This document shows, piece by piece, positions 8,601-15,100 of a DNA stretch of 35,641 nucleotides (within the stretch, counting starts at the first letter, position 1; each line of letters begins with the position of its first letter). The stretch comes from a virus. The stretch is from positions 1-35,641 of IMG/VR virus record IMGVR_UViG_3300011116_000019; one strand, written 5' to 3'. Both the position numbers and the translations under genes were made by a program. The notes beneath the pieces were generated by a model. The model was given only the letters and a program-made list of their open reading frames with translations. It had not been told where the DNA came from and searched no databases.

Positions 8601-10174
8601 ATTAGCGCACGCTGATTCATGCCCGCTTGATCTATGCGGCCTTGAGGAAGAGAGTTGTACTCATCCCGCAACTGCGTGTACTGCCGTACAAAATCGCCAT
8701 AGGCTTCAAGAGATTGCGCAGGTGCAGCGGCGGCAGGTGTAGCAGGTGCGCTTGGAGCTGCTGTAGTTGTAGCGCCAGTATCTACATCTTCAAACAAACC
8801 GGGCGGTTCGGTTGATGATGGCAAGGTTTGATCAGCATCACCATATTTTGCAGATACGGTACTTCTTCCCGCACTGACATTTGCTGCATCCATCGCATCT
8901 GCTGCCCGCTGCGCGTAGAGACCAACTTGAGATTGTTCTCCAGCGGGTTGACCGCCTTCTTGGTCTGCAAACAAACCGGCAGGTTCTTCTATGCCTTGAG
9001 TAAGGGCGTCAAGAATTGTTTGGCGTTCTTGCTGCGTAGTGTTTGGGTCTTTAAATTTTTCCGCAAGAGAAGTTTTCAACCCACGTACACCGCCTACTGG
9101 AGAGCCACCCAATGCACCAAGAATAAGATTGGCAGCTGAGTCTTCACCAATTTCTTTATTTTTGGCGACTCGATTGATGGCGATGTCAGCCGCAACGCCT
9201 TCGGCGGTTTCTTGTACGCCTTCTTCTACCCCAGAAACAGTTGCACCTGCTGCTGTGCGCCCCAAAATAGATTTACCAGCCACCTTCTTCAGTAGGTCAT
9301 CGAACGCGCCGGTAACAAGTTGCCCAGTAAAACGGTCGCCAAATGTAGCAACCATCCCCTGCATGATTGCACCTGTTTCCGCCGCTTTGCGTGTGGCTAA
9401 ATCTTTGGCCTCTGCCTGCCCAACACCTTGTTTTATCAGCGAAGCATAGAACGGGCTGTTCTTCATCAAGTCTTCATGACCCATCTCACCAATGAATTCA
9501 CTTGCTTTTGTAGCCGCTTCATCTGCGGCCATAGCGCCGCCCGCAACACCACCGGTGGTTGGACTTTTTGTAATTATTGCGGTGGCAATTACGGGGGCCA
9601 TTGACCCAAATACACTAGCCGCTTGCATAGCGTAACCACGCACAGTTGGGTTTTTACCGAAGTCTATTTCACCTTTAAATATGTTTCCAGTTATTTGTGC
9701 TTCGGCAACAGCTTTTTTAGATTGTTCTGATACGCTGTCTTCAATACTTTTTTGAGCTTGTTTACCAAGGTCTCGTAAATACGCAGAACCGGGAATTTCT
9801 GGTACTTTTGCAATGGTACGTTCCAAAGCCAAAGCATCCTTGTCCCGTTGATCTTTACCCCGGATCAACTCGTCAACTTTTTGAGTGAGAAGTTTTCCAA
9901 AGAGTAAAGGTTTTGGTTCTTGGAGGTTAACTTCACCTTCCGCTGCTTTACGTACCGCGCCCTTTGCGCCTTCTTCGAGACCTTTCGGTATGCTGGCTAC
10001 ACCAGAAGTGGCAGACCCAAGTACGTACTTAGAAAAGTCCGCCGCCTTAGTCCAGATACTGTCATCTTCTTCTGGTTTTTGAGGCGCAGCAGTTTCTTCC
10101 TGCGGGCGGACAAACTGAGCAAACGGGTTTTGCTCTACCTCTGGCTGAGCAAATTTTGCAAAAGGGTTTGCCAT
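2672..10174 (-). CDS. Giant polyvalent virion protein (GNAT + HExxH peptidase + PLxRFG/LPD region)
   Basis: A 2500-residue protein. The N-terminus carries NPFAKFAQ and NPFAQFVR, and NPFAKFAQ recurs as the last residues. Residues about 160-360 are glycine/alanine-rich and hydrophobic. Two QGxLF motifs lie at 574-578 and 677-681. Residues about 700-810 look like a GNAT acetyltransferase, with the acetyl-CoA loop RNKGAG at 752-757. HETLH at 1389-1393 with a downstream HEFLSESLTN is typical of a gluzincin-like zinc peptidase. PLMRFG at 1733-1738 is the PLxRFG signature. Hydrophobic segments lie near 1950-1985 and 2197-2230, and the C-terminal about 300 residues resemble the LPD38-type region of polyvalent proteins. 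Such proteins are packaged in virions and thought to be ejected into the host. No frameshift is seen. It begins 2 bases after the stop of the upstream gene; its ribosome site is weak (GGGAC). Confidence 0.85.
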   Translation of the reverse strand: MANPFAKFAQPEVEQNPFAQFVRPQEETAAPQKPEEDDSIWTKAADFSKYVLGSATSGVASIPKGLEEGAKGAVRKAAEGEVNLQEPKPLLFGKLLTQKVDELIRGKDQRDKDALALERTIAKVPEIPGSAYLRDLGKQAQKSIEDSVSEQSKKAVAEAQITGNIFKGEIDFGKNPTVRGYAMQAASVFGSMAPVIATAIITKSPTTGGVAGGAMAADEAATKASEFIGEMGHEDLMKNSPFYASLIKQGVGQAEAKDLATRKAAETGAIMQGMVATFGDRFTGQLVTGAFDDLLKKVAGKSILGRTAAGATVSGVEEGVQETAEGVAADIAINRVAKNKEIGEDSAANLILGALGGSPVGGVRGLKTSLAEKFKDPNTTQQERQTILDALTQGIEEPAGLFADQEGGQPAGEQSQVGLYAQRAADAMDAANVSAGRSTVSAKYGDADQTLPSSTEPPGLFEDVDTGATTTAAPSAPATPAAAAPAQSLEAYGDFVRQYTQLRDEYNSLPQGRIDQAGMNQRALILKDLAEVVDSNMGFIRNKGLAAQLKNPVFNGEKALARLEPNVGQPRGMQGNLFGVFQGAARRMKNAMALSGQSVDGAIAELEDNRARIQEKIDSGGFDDATIISMRPAGMSSGQALKSRDSIIQNFSQRSNAEIDQAIDMLRRGVGQPRAMQGDLFNNEKIQQENADAMRERRAAPIVSETGAFIKSPEKGEPPIASAGFKTLDEDNNLSSDLAGATFITGMDVSERNKGAGTKLLNSITNWADKNGKTLVLVPAASPDATLGGLTQEQLKEWYARNGFEDRADYMVRVPTGEKIKETQPTETVRQGVTPRERFEKAPLVDTEHVVQTEEGGKIKSFFDAIQSASDSPAEQERHGNSKNTAADTMLEFDIAQPGETTSAGSQQMLNYLARRVGGQDQLDKLLSALQGATPETQSALLQKAGLPDLTTRRGMDEFSAQVQSYVDQIMATGEGPLANIRTSKMRPSQVTGTKLPYQETITTTSTVTQAFETPIGVKPRRPNQATKEVVRDINDNKLRAAALILKQMTGKISPQAQAAITYLTNLNRTTFGDALRDLAFDLAYFEIDPKHYGAGSTFYKEGGKYAQDFRAWIEANLDANTVDLLNELVAENKQNAAEAAKFENAITVYNELLDIAAEKNRKKAEEQGAKLPKAPRRKKPAKERLSKMQEEAETEAGEGEETQEPFTEVSTKNLPTVEMLTEVHPAIRRLLIEGKTREALELVAQTKNNKYYAELAQRILDTGFTAETRLIDPDTMESLSNDPQVKESLDERLRALRDLVVALYPQEQQATIIDGLQSGKLRNLVFAVETMQDTLGQNGGTESNQMLLDSVAQLVNEQFAWNGKYDPATDTIVMRQGAGHLTNHLLLHETLHAAASHLIDNKDRLVGIQRQGYERLNELYEYSRNMFSQKGIDLSTVYGLQDIHEFLSESLTNPEFQALLRSIRYKASPFSLYNRFTDAVRKLFNVKPGAPSNVMVEVMFAADAMMAGTMSLEGMQVTTGPKAMATQRPGRAKVVPKGMPNQPSTIKRWMMASTWTKNKMREIRSMDSAARGAYLGILTLRQINDLVAGRIPQIGNFINVTEKFLARKSQILKESGDISRKWERLQAANPDMSRQLGVVMHSATILEVDPDKATSAQRANNAKLMNDWRALNPEARTIYREVRDFYERRYSNYKRLMNQRIIFMRQMGVSEASITEIRNEFEKGKRAGPYFPLMRFGRFWYQIGKGASREYYMFESQAAREAHLQARLDQEPNQAARDALEKTIGTNIGDDYQKQMDLHARQSEFLKNSFAAIDSMDIKGLTPAEANERKTELKDNLYQTYLANQPDRSIRNAFIHRKSIAGYSEDALRSFTSSSFSMAYQMARLEYSPEMFSQLDAAQSQIKGRFTPGAKYDEALTAENDELRSYVREIDNRLGAILNPEDTGKWTTYFSNIGFVYYLTSIGSALVNVMGGVMIGAPTLIGQQVRANPGMSYTRATGRVLYNMSKTMAEIMATGFGIESGGRVIDSRLLSPSLERSKSIPAIDKAAYNRFVADGIIDITAAYDQSGLAANPTSEYSSIPNRAMQVVAYAFHHAERFNREIMAMSAFRSAMEKRANYPNKQQAFAESIAEAKDLTQRAMFDYSSTNKPRFLQSAVSRVIFQFKQFPQQMTWFLARNAWNSFGNLPEEEKREARARFVGTMGMAAIFSGVTGLWGFSTVAFIVEACAAFGDDDDEPPFDFELEFANWAVNTFGENMGTMLSRGIGNAAGVDLHSRLKLDGMWFRDGRQNQDAESWVESIFVGILGPLAGIGVGFGRAYDLYNKGHADRAIETILPGFAKQPMVAYRYSKEGALTLQGDVMQKEFTPFELMMQGLGIRPADLAEIQFRNIKVKGQEQEILKKRQNVLNIFGLTIMTNDEKGTQAAIEKIIKFNAKYPTLAIDVDTLFKSIEGKFEKSAQTDHGLYVDPKLRYLFTDTYIQKITEKESKSSAEENPFAKFAQ

Positions 10175-10176
10175 GT

Positions 10177-12669
10177 TTATTGTCCCAATGCTTTGGCTGC
10201 TGCTCCCGGGCCAAATATTTCGTCAAAATCTTTCCTGTTTTTGGCTGAAGGATTTGATTTCAGCATGTCTACAGCCGCTGGGGGTGGAGTAGTACCTACC
10301 GCCACAGCAGATTTAGCCGGTGTGGTATTCGCATCAGCAGAGCCACGTTGTGCCCTGCCACTTTGCGCTGCCTGATCTCTAAGTCCCTGCTCAACGATCT
10401 GCAAAATACGGTCGTAATTTTCTCGTGCGGCTTGCTTTTTGACGGGGTCGCTACCAGCCGCAATTATTGCAAGTCCAGCATCTTTCACACGATCATCATC
10501 CAAAGCTTGCTTTCTAATTGCTGCGGCCTGTTCTGGTGATTTATCTGGCCCCAAGTATCTGTAGCCGCCTCGCGCTTCACCAACTTGGCTAAGAGTTTCT
10601 TTATAAGCTTGAGCGCCTTCTTCGCCTGTTTTACCCGCAAATGATTTCTTACCTGAGCGGATAGCTTCTACGTCGGCCATTATGCGCTCCAACTCACCGG
10701 GTTTATTCGCTGTTTCACGTTGAACTCTTGCGTTTAGGGCCGCAATTTCTTTCTGCGTTTTACCCTGCATCTCAGTCGTGGCCAAACCTTTGTTAATTTC
10801 AGTAAGTTTTTCTTGTATACCAATTTGTGTTTTGAACGCGTCTTTCTTCAAATCTTGTGCGCGAGTCTCTTCAGCATCTGCTTTGTTAATCAAACCTTCT
10901 TTACGAGATTGTTGTGCGGTGGCCAACAAAATTTCAGACTGACGCAGCTTGTCGTCAACCTCTCTGTGTTCTTTCTTGAGGCGACCAACTTCACCAATAA
11001 ATGCCTCGCCCGCTTCACCAATACCGGAAAGAAGCTGGTCTTTTTCGCTGCGACCGCGAACATTCTTACTTGGGCTTAGCAACTTCAAACTCGCCATTGC
11101 AATAGCAAGTCCTTTGTCTTTCTCCATTTGCTCTGACAGTGCAGCCCGTTTGGTTTTGGTCTCTTCCAAGTACGGCGCAGTAACATCTGGGCCATAGCGT
11201 TTTTCCAACATTGGGATACGAGCAGAAATAGCTTTATCTCTTTGTTCTGGGGTCTGTTCCGCCGGGGCTTGATTAGACATTGCTTTTAAGTCAATCAAAC
11301 TTTGCTCTAACCTGTTTACGTAGGTGTCTTTACCTTCCGCAACTCCGCCCGGGGCAAACGCAACGATACCGCCACCGGCCATCATCTGTTCTTGTTGTTC
11401 CATAGGGATTTGGTTGAACGCGCCGCCAAGACCGCCACGGATCGAAGCACGCTCCGCCATCTCTGCATCAATCATTTCAGCTTGCGCAACATCTTGACGA
11501 TTCAATGCCGCTTCTTTGGCTTGTGCCAACTGTTGGTCACTGAGTTTGCTAAGAATACTTTCTACGTTTTGGTCACTTGTTACACCGCCGTCGGCGTACG
11601 ACCCCATCAAACCGCCTTCAGCAGCTTTTCGGTCACTGCTGCCAAACAAACCAGACTGGTTAAAGCCATAAGCCGCGCCACCCAAGCCCGCCAAAGTCTG
11701 TATTGCGCCCGGCCCCGAGCCTCCGTAAACTTGTTGAGTAGACTGCTGACCCAGCGGCAACCCACGGATCATGTCGGACATGAAACCCAATTGTTTATAC
11801 GGGTAGTTCTGTTGGTTCAGGAAGTCCTGATACGCCACATCCAGCGGACGCTGTGCTTGCTGTTGCTGCTGCGCTCCAAGCTGGCTTTGCAACTGAGTAA
11901 TACCCATTCTTTGACCGTACTCGGTTTGACCAAGCTGCCCTAATTGACCTGCGGCTTGTAGCCCGGTCTGGAGTCCTTGCATACCCAAACCAGCGCCGTA
12001 CTGACGAGACTGCTCACCCATTTGCTGGGCTTGCAATCTGCGGGCCATGTCTGCATTAAATTGGTTTGCCGCCTGCTCGTAAGCCGTTTGATAGCCTTTG
12101 GCGCGGATGTCGCCTTGTTGTATCCCAAGATTACGCTCACGCTCTGCTTCCATGATCCCTTGGCGAGAACCTCCAAATGCCCCTGCCTGCACCGCTTGCG
12201 CGCGTTGCTGAGTGCCTTGGATTTGCGAAGCGCGTTCTGCTTCCCGCAACTGCGGCTGCATGGCTTGTTCAATGAATGGGGACATGTACTGAGCAGCTTG
12301 GCGGTTACCAAACTGCCCGCCGGAGAATCTACCCGCCTGATAATTTGTACCTAATGCGCCAAAGCCAGCCGCGCCAGCTAAACCCGTTGCATATCCCAAT
12401 TGAGATGAGGGCTGCATACCAGCCGCTGTTTGGAATGTTTGTTCTTGTAAAGGCTGGAACCCAGCAATGCGCTCACCGCGATACTGTTGATACGGATTTT
12501 GGCTGATGTCAGTAAGAGCCGCACCTTTTGCCAAAGTGTCTTTGGCGTAGCCTTTTGCCCAATCGGGCAACTCAACAACAGTGGTTGTTTTTTCTGGGGT
12601 GCTTGGGCCGCTGTCGATGTAAAGGCGCGGGCCAAGCAAAAAATCAAGTATCCATGAGACCTTAAACAT
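10177..12669 (-). CDS. Putative virion structural/internal protein, Gln/Ala-rich
   Basis: An 830-residue protein starting at an ATG with a good AAGGAG seven bases upstream; the start overlaps the stop of the upstream gene by 8 bases. The N-terminal half is Gln/Ala/Gly-rich and predicted helical, with GAFGGSRQG and long amphipathic stretches (ERNLGIQQG, ANQFNADMARRLQAQQ), an arrangement I associate with podovirus internal or tail-tip proteins. The middle contains glycine motifs (YADGGV, MMAGGGIVAFAPGG). The C-terminal half is charged coiled-coil (about 480-700) and ends in a low-complexity Ala/Pro tail. No enzymatic motif was seen. It lies directly upstream of the giant polyvalent protein, which fits an internal virion core partner. 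Function is inferred from context. Confidence 0.65.
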   Translation of the reverse strand: MFKVSWILDFLLGPRLYIDSGPSTPEKTTTVVELPDWAKGYAKDTLAKGAALTDISQNPYQQYRGERIAGFQPLQEQTFQTAAGMQPSSQLGYATGLAGAAGFGALGTNYQAGRFSGGQFGNRQAAQYMSPFIEQAMQPQLREAERASQIQGTQQRAQAVQAGAFGGSRQGIMEAERERNLGIQQGDIRAKGYQTAYEQAANQFNADMARRLQAQQMGEQSRQYGAGLGMQGLQTGLQAAGQLGQLGQTEYGQRMGITQLQSQLGAQQQQQAQRPLDVAYQDFLNQQNYPYKQLGFMSDMIRGLPLGQQSTQQVYGGSGPGAIQTLAGLGGAAYGFNQSGLFGSSDRKAAEGGLMGSYADGGVTSDQNVESILSKLSDQQLAQAKEAALNRQDVAQAEMIDAEMAERASIRGGLGGAFNQIPMEQQEQMMAGGGIVAFAPGGVAEGKDTYVNRLEQSLIDLKAMSNQAPAEQTPEQRDKAISARIPMLEKRYGPDVTAPYLEETKTKRAALSEQMEKDKGLAIAMASLKLLSPSKNVRGRSEKDQLLSGIGEAGEAFIGEVGRLKKEHREVDDKLRQSEILLATAQQSRKEGLINKADAEETRAQDLKKDAFKTQIGIQEKLTEINKGLATTEMQGKTQKEIAALNARVQRETANKPGELERIMADVEAIRSGKKSFAGKTGEEGAQAYKETLSQVGEARGGYRYLGPDKSPEQAAAIRKQALDDDRVKDAGLAIIAAGSDPVKKQAARENYDRILQIVEQGLRDQAAQSGRAQRGSADANTTPAKSAVAVGTTPPPAAVDMLKSNPSAKNRKDFDEIFGPGAAAKALGQ

Positions 12670-13108
12670 CTAAATGCTCCTTGCGGTACTCGTCAAACCG
12701 CTCATAAAAAACTGTTTTCCACATGTCAGGCAAAACTTCTTTTGCTTTTTCAGCGCCTACACAAACATGAACTGCATACGCAATGATGTTGCCAGACGCA
12801 TAACGCAAACTGTGGGCAATCTCAATGCCGTGCTGGTCTTTGCTTGTCTCAAAAAAATTTGCAGTTTCATACGCAGAGACCACTGTGAGCCACATAGGTA
12901 GCACTTGATCTTGAATGCTGCGGTAAAACGGATTTGCCGGTAGATACACCAAGCAAGTCAAAAATGCCCGGTTAATCAAATCGGCAGAAACAGGTTTGTC
13001 TTTGTCAATCAAATCATCCCATATATGCGCCAAATCAACAAATGCATGGTACATATTCAAAGCATCTTGATTGCCTCCAAACCACTCTAATTTTCCACGG
13101 CTATTCAT
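12662..13108 (-). CDS. Conserved helical phage protein, function unknown
   Basis: A 148-residue, mostly helical soluble protein. Its ATG overlaps the upstream stop as ATGA (13105-13108) and its stop overlaps the downstream start, so it is tightly coupled inside the virion operon. A conserved-looking centre reads HIWDDLIDKDKPV, which contains DDxxD, followed by INRAFLTCLVYLPANPFYR. DDxxD is the metal-diphosphate motif of isoprenoid synthases, but the protein is far too short for that fold and lacks a second motif, so I do not assign that activity. It has no membrane segment. A virion accessory or assembly role is plausible from position only. Confidence 0.65.
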   Translation of the reverse strand: MNSRGKLEWFGGNQDALNMYHAFVDLAHIWDDLIDKDKPVSADLINRAFLTCLVYLPANPFYRSIQDQVLPMWLTVVSAYETANFFETSKDQHGIEIAHSLRYASGNIIAYAVHVCVGAEKAKEVLPDMWKTVFYERFDEYRKEHLDV

Positions 13109-14421
13109 GCGGGCAAATACTTTTCAGAGCGACTGTTCTTGGCAACCTTGCCCTTGCCCACAGTTTTGCTGCGAGCTTTTTGGATTCTGTCCATCATGGC
13201 GTAGAGCTTACGTGCGCCAGCCTCAGTCGAGCCGTTGCCCAACTCAGAAACGATACGTGCAGGTATTACAAACTCACCGTCAGCTAAACGTGCGGGTTGC
13301 TTTTTACCTATCACAGCAGGAATAGAGTCGGACACGCCATCACCGGGGCCACGAAGCAGTCGGCCACCATCTGAGTAGCCACCAAGGTTGTATTGCGCAT
13401 CGGACAAACCACCAGAAGCCATCATGCCGCCAGCAGCAGCGCGGGCAGTGTATGTGGGGGAGAAATATCTTTGTTCTCTACCGTACGGATCAGGTGTGGG
13501 AGTTGGGTTGGTTGGATTGGCGGCGTACGTGTATTGTTGACCGGGGTCGGAGTCTGATGGAGTTGGTGTTTGTTTTTTAGACTCCATGTACTCAGAAAGA
13601 GCAGGCGCGGCAGCGGCGGCAAGGGTGGTCTTGGGGCCAAATGTGTATTTCACGTTGCCAAGATTTTCATAAAATCTGGTGGGGCCACCTTCTGTGCCAA
13701 GGCTTTTTATACCTTCAAACGCTTGATTTCCAAAGTTTCTTAAATTGGCTGACGCTTGATCTCCAATATTTCTTAAATTGCTTGCTGTGCTATTTGGCAA
13801 AACAGCTTGATCTACCTGTGGAAGAGGAGCATTTACAGGGGTAGGTTTAATATTCACCCCCGCCATAGGACTTCCTGAACCAACCTGCACGGCAGGATTG
13901 GGATCAATTGCTGAAAACGCGGGTTGGGAAACTGTGGATGACGGAGCGTAATTTATACCGCCGAGAGGGCTACCTGTTGGAACAACAGGTGCTGGTGGAA
14001 CTGCTGTTCCCGCAACTGCCTCACCCGCCCCTGCCGCCGCCGTTCCTGCCGCCTGCGTTCCAGACGCTGCCAATGCGCTGCCAATACCAGCACCACCATA
14101 AGCGCCAAGACCTGCCATCAAACCTTTTTGCAAACTACCTGTTGCAACAGCAGTTCCGCCGCCGACCAACAGTCCAGCAGTCATTGGGTTAATAACTCCG
14201 CCAGTCAAACCAGTTAAAGCTGCGCCCGCTACCATTGGCAAAATAGCTCTTAAAAACCCAGCCTCGGGCAGTCCAGTCTGCGGATTGATGGTCAAATGCC
14301 CGCCATGCGCCATAGCCAAATCATTAAGGCTTTTGACTTCGCCTTTGGACATGTGAACAAGCGTGGTATCGCCGTTACGCCCTTGCTTTTCAAGATGTTT
14401 TGCAGCGTGTTGTAGGCTCAT
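13105..14421 (-). CDS. Putative virion protein with glycine-rich core and conserved C-terminal domain
   Basis: A 438-residue protein. I chose the ATG at 14421 because GAGG lies five bases upstream and the N-terminus MSLQHAAKHL is a plausible domain start; an upstream TTG at 14478 lies inside the neighbouring gene. Residues 1-60 form a small domain (VHMSKGEVKSLNDLAMAHGG, LTINPQTGLPEAGF). Residues about 60-160 are Gly/Ala-rich and hydrophobic, like a membrane-interacting or glycine-zipper segment. A Pro/Ser/Thr-rich linker follows. The C-terminus (YSDGGRLLRGPGDGVSDSIPA, ADGEFVIPA, GNGSTEAGA) is a conserved module I associate with phage structural proteins. The stop overlaps the next start as ATGA. 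A tail or internal virion role is likely, though the exact function is unknown. Confidence 0.65.
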   Translation of the reverse strand: MSLQHAAKHLEKQGRNGDTTLVHMSKGEVKSLNDLAMAHGGHLTINPQTGLPEAGFLRAILPMVAGAALTGLTGGVINPMTAGLLVGGGTAVATGSLQKGLMAGLGAYGGAGIGSALAASGTQAAGTAAAGAGEAVAGTAVPPAPVVPTGSPLGGINYAPSSTVSQPAFSAIDPNPAVQVGSGSPMAGVNIKPTPVNAPLPQVDQAVLPNSTASNLRNIGDQASANLRNFGNQAFEGIKSLGTEGGPTRFYENLGNVKYTFGPKTTLAAAAAPALSEYMESKKQTPTPSDSDPGQQYTYAANPTNPTPTPDPYGREQRYFSPTYTARAAAGGMMASGGLSDAQYNLGGYSDGGRLLRGPGDGVSDSIPAVIGKKQPARLADGEFVIPARIVSELGNGSTEAGARKLYAMMDRIQKARSKTVGKGKVAKNSRSEKYLPA

Positions 14422-14455
14422 TTTTGCCTCATAAATTGGGGGTTGGTGGACTTTA

Positions 14456-15100
14456 TCATGTTGAGAGCGCGGAGACAAACGAAAGTGTGGCTACCACAGA
14501 CTGGGTAGACGGCTTGGTTGGGGTTCCTGATGCGGCAAGATGCTGGATGGTTACAGCGGCGTTAGGCACAGACCAGTAAATCTCAATGTAGTCGCCCGCC
14601 GCCATGTTCAAAAAGTAGTTCCAGCCAATGATGGAATGTCCATCTGTTCCGGCGTGTCTGTTTGGGATGGATATAAAGCCTGTTGACCCCGGGATGTCTA
14701 CCCCGTTTTGTCTTAGCCAGATGTAAACATCTTGGAAAGCAGTGTCTGTGTTTTGGAACTGCACACTGAACTGGAGGTTGTATATGCCTGCATTCACCAC
14801 TGTGATCTGCGACGAACTGATTGACACCTCGTTGGCAAAGTCCGTGGTGTTAAACGTCATCAGTGTGGCGGTGTTTACCGTGGCAGTCTGATCTTGGTCG
14901 CTTGAAAACGCCCCGTATGGGAAACGAATAAACCGACCGCCGGACTCGCCCAATACAACCCCTGTCAAATTGTCCAGTTGGTTGAAATACAGACGCAGAA
15001 TGTTTGAGTACTGCTCGATAAACTCAGAACTGTATTCGGTCGGAGCCGCTGGCAGTCGAGGCTGGACGACTGGGCGGTATCGGTTGATGATGGTAGCCAT
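14456..15100 (-). CDS. Virion appendage protein with C1q/TNF-like jelly-roll
   Basis: A 214-residue protein. The N-terminal about 60 residues (FIEQYSNILRLYFNQLDNL) form a helical stem. The rest reads as beta strands: AFSSDQDQTA, MTFNTTDFAN, ITVVNAGIYNLQFSVQFQNT, VYIWLRQNGVDIPGS, GDYIEIYWSVP. The pattern Y-L-F-S-x-Q followed by WLRQNG and GDYIE is the usual signature of C1q-like trimeric jelly-rolls in phage appendages. Its start overlaps the stop of the nozzle-like gene as TGATG. It could be a receptor-binding or tail-decorating protein; trimerisation is inferred from the fold. No glycosidase motif was seen. Confidence 0.65.
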   Translation of the reverse strand: MATIINRYRPVVQPRLPAAPTEYSSEFIEQYSNILRLYFNQLDNLTGVVLGESGGRFIRFPYGAFSSDQDQTATVNTATLMTFNTTDFANEVSISSSQITVVNAGIYNLQFSVQFQNTDTAFQDVYIWLRQNGVDIPGSTGFISIPNRHAGTDGHSIIGWNYFLNMAAGDYIEIYWSVPNAAVTIQHLAASGTPTKPSTQSVVATLSFVSALST

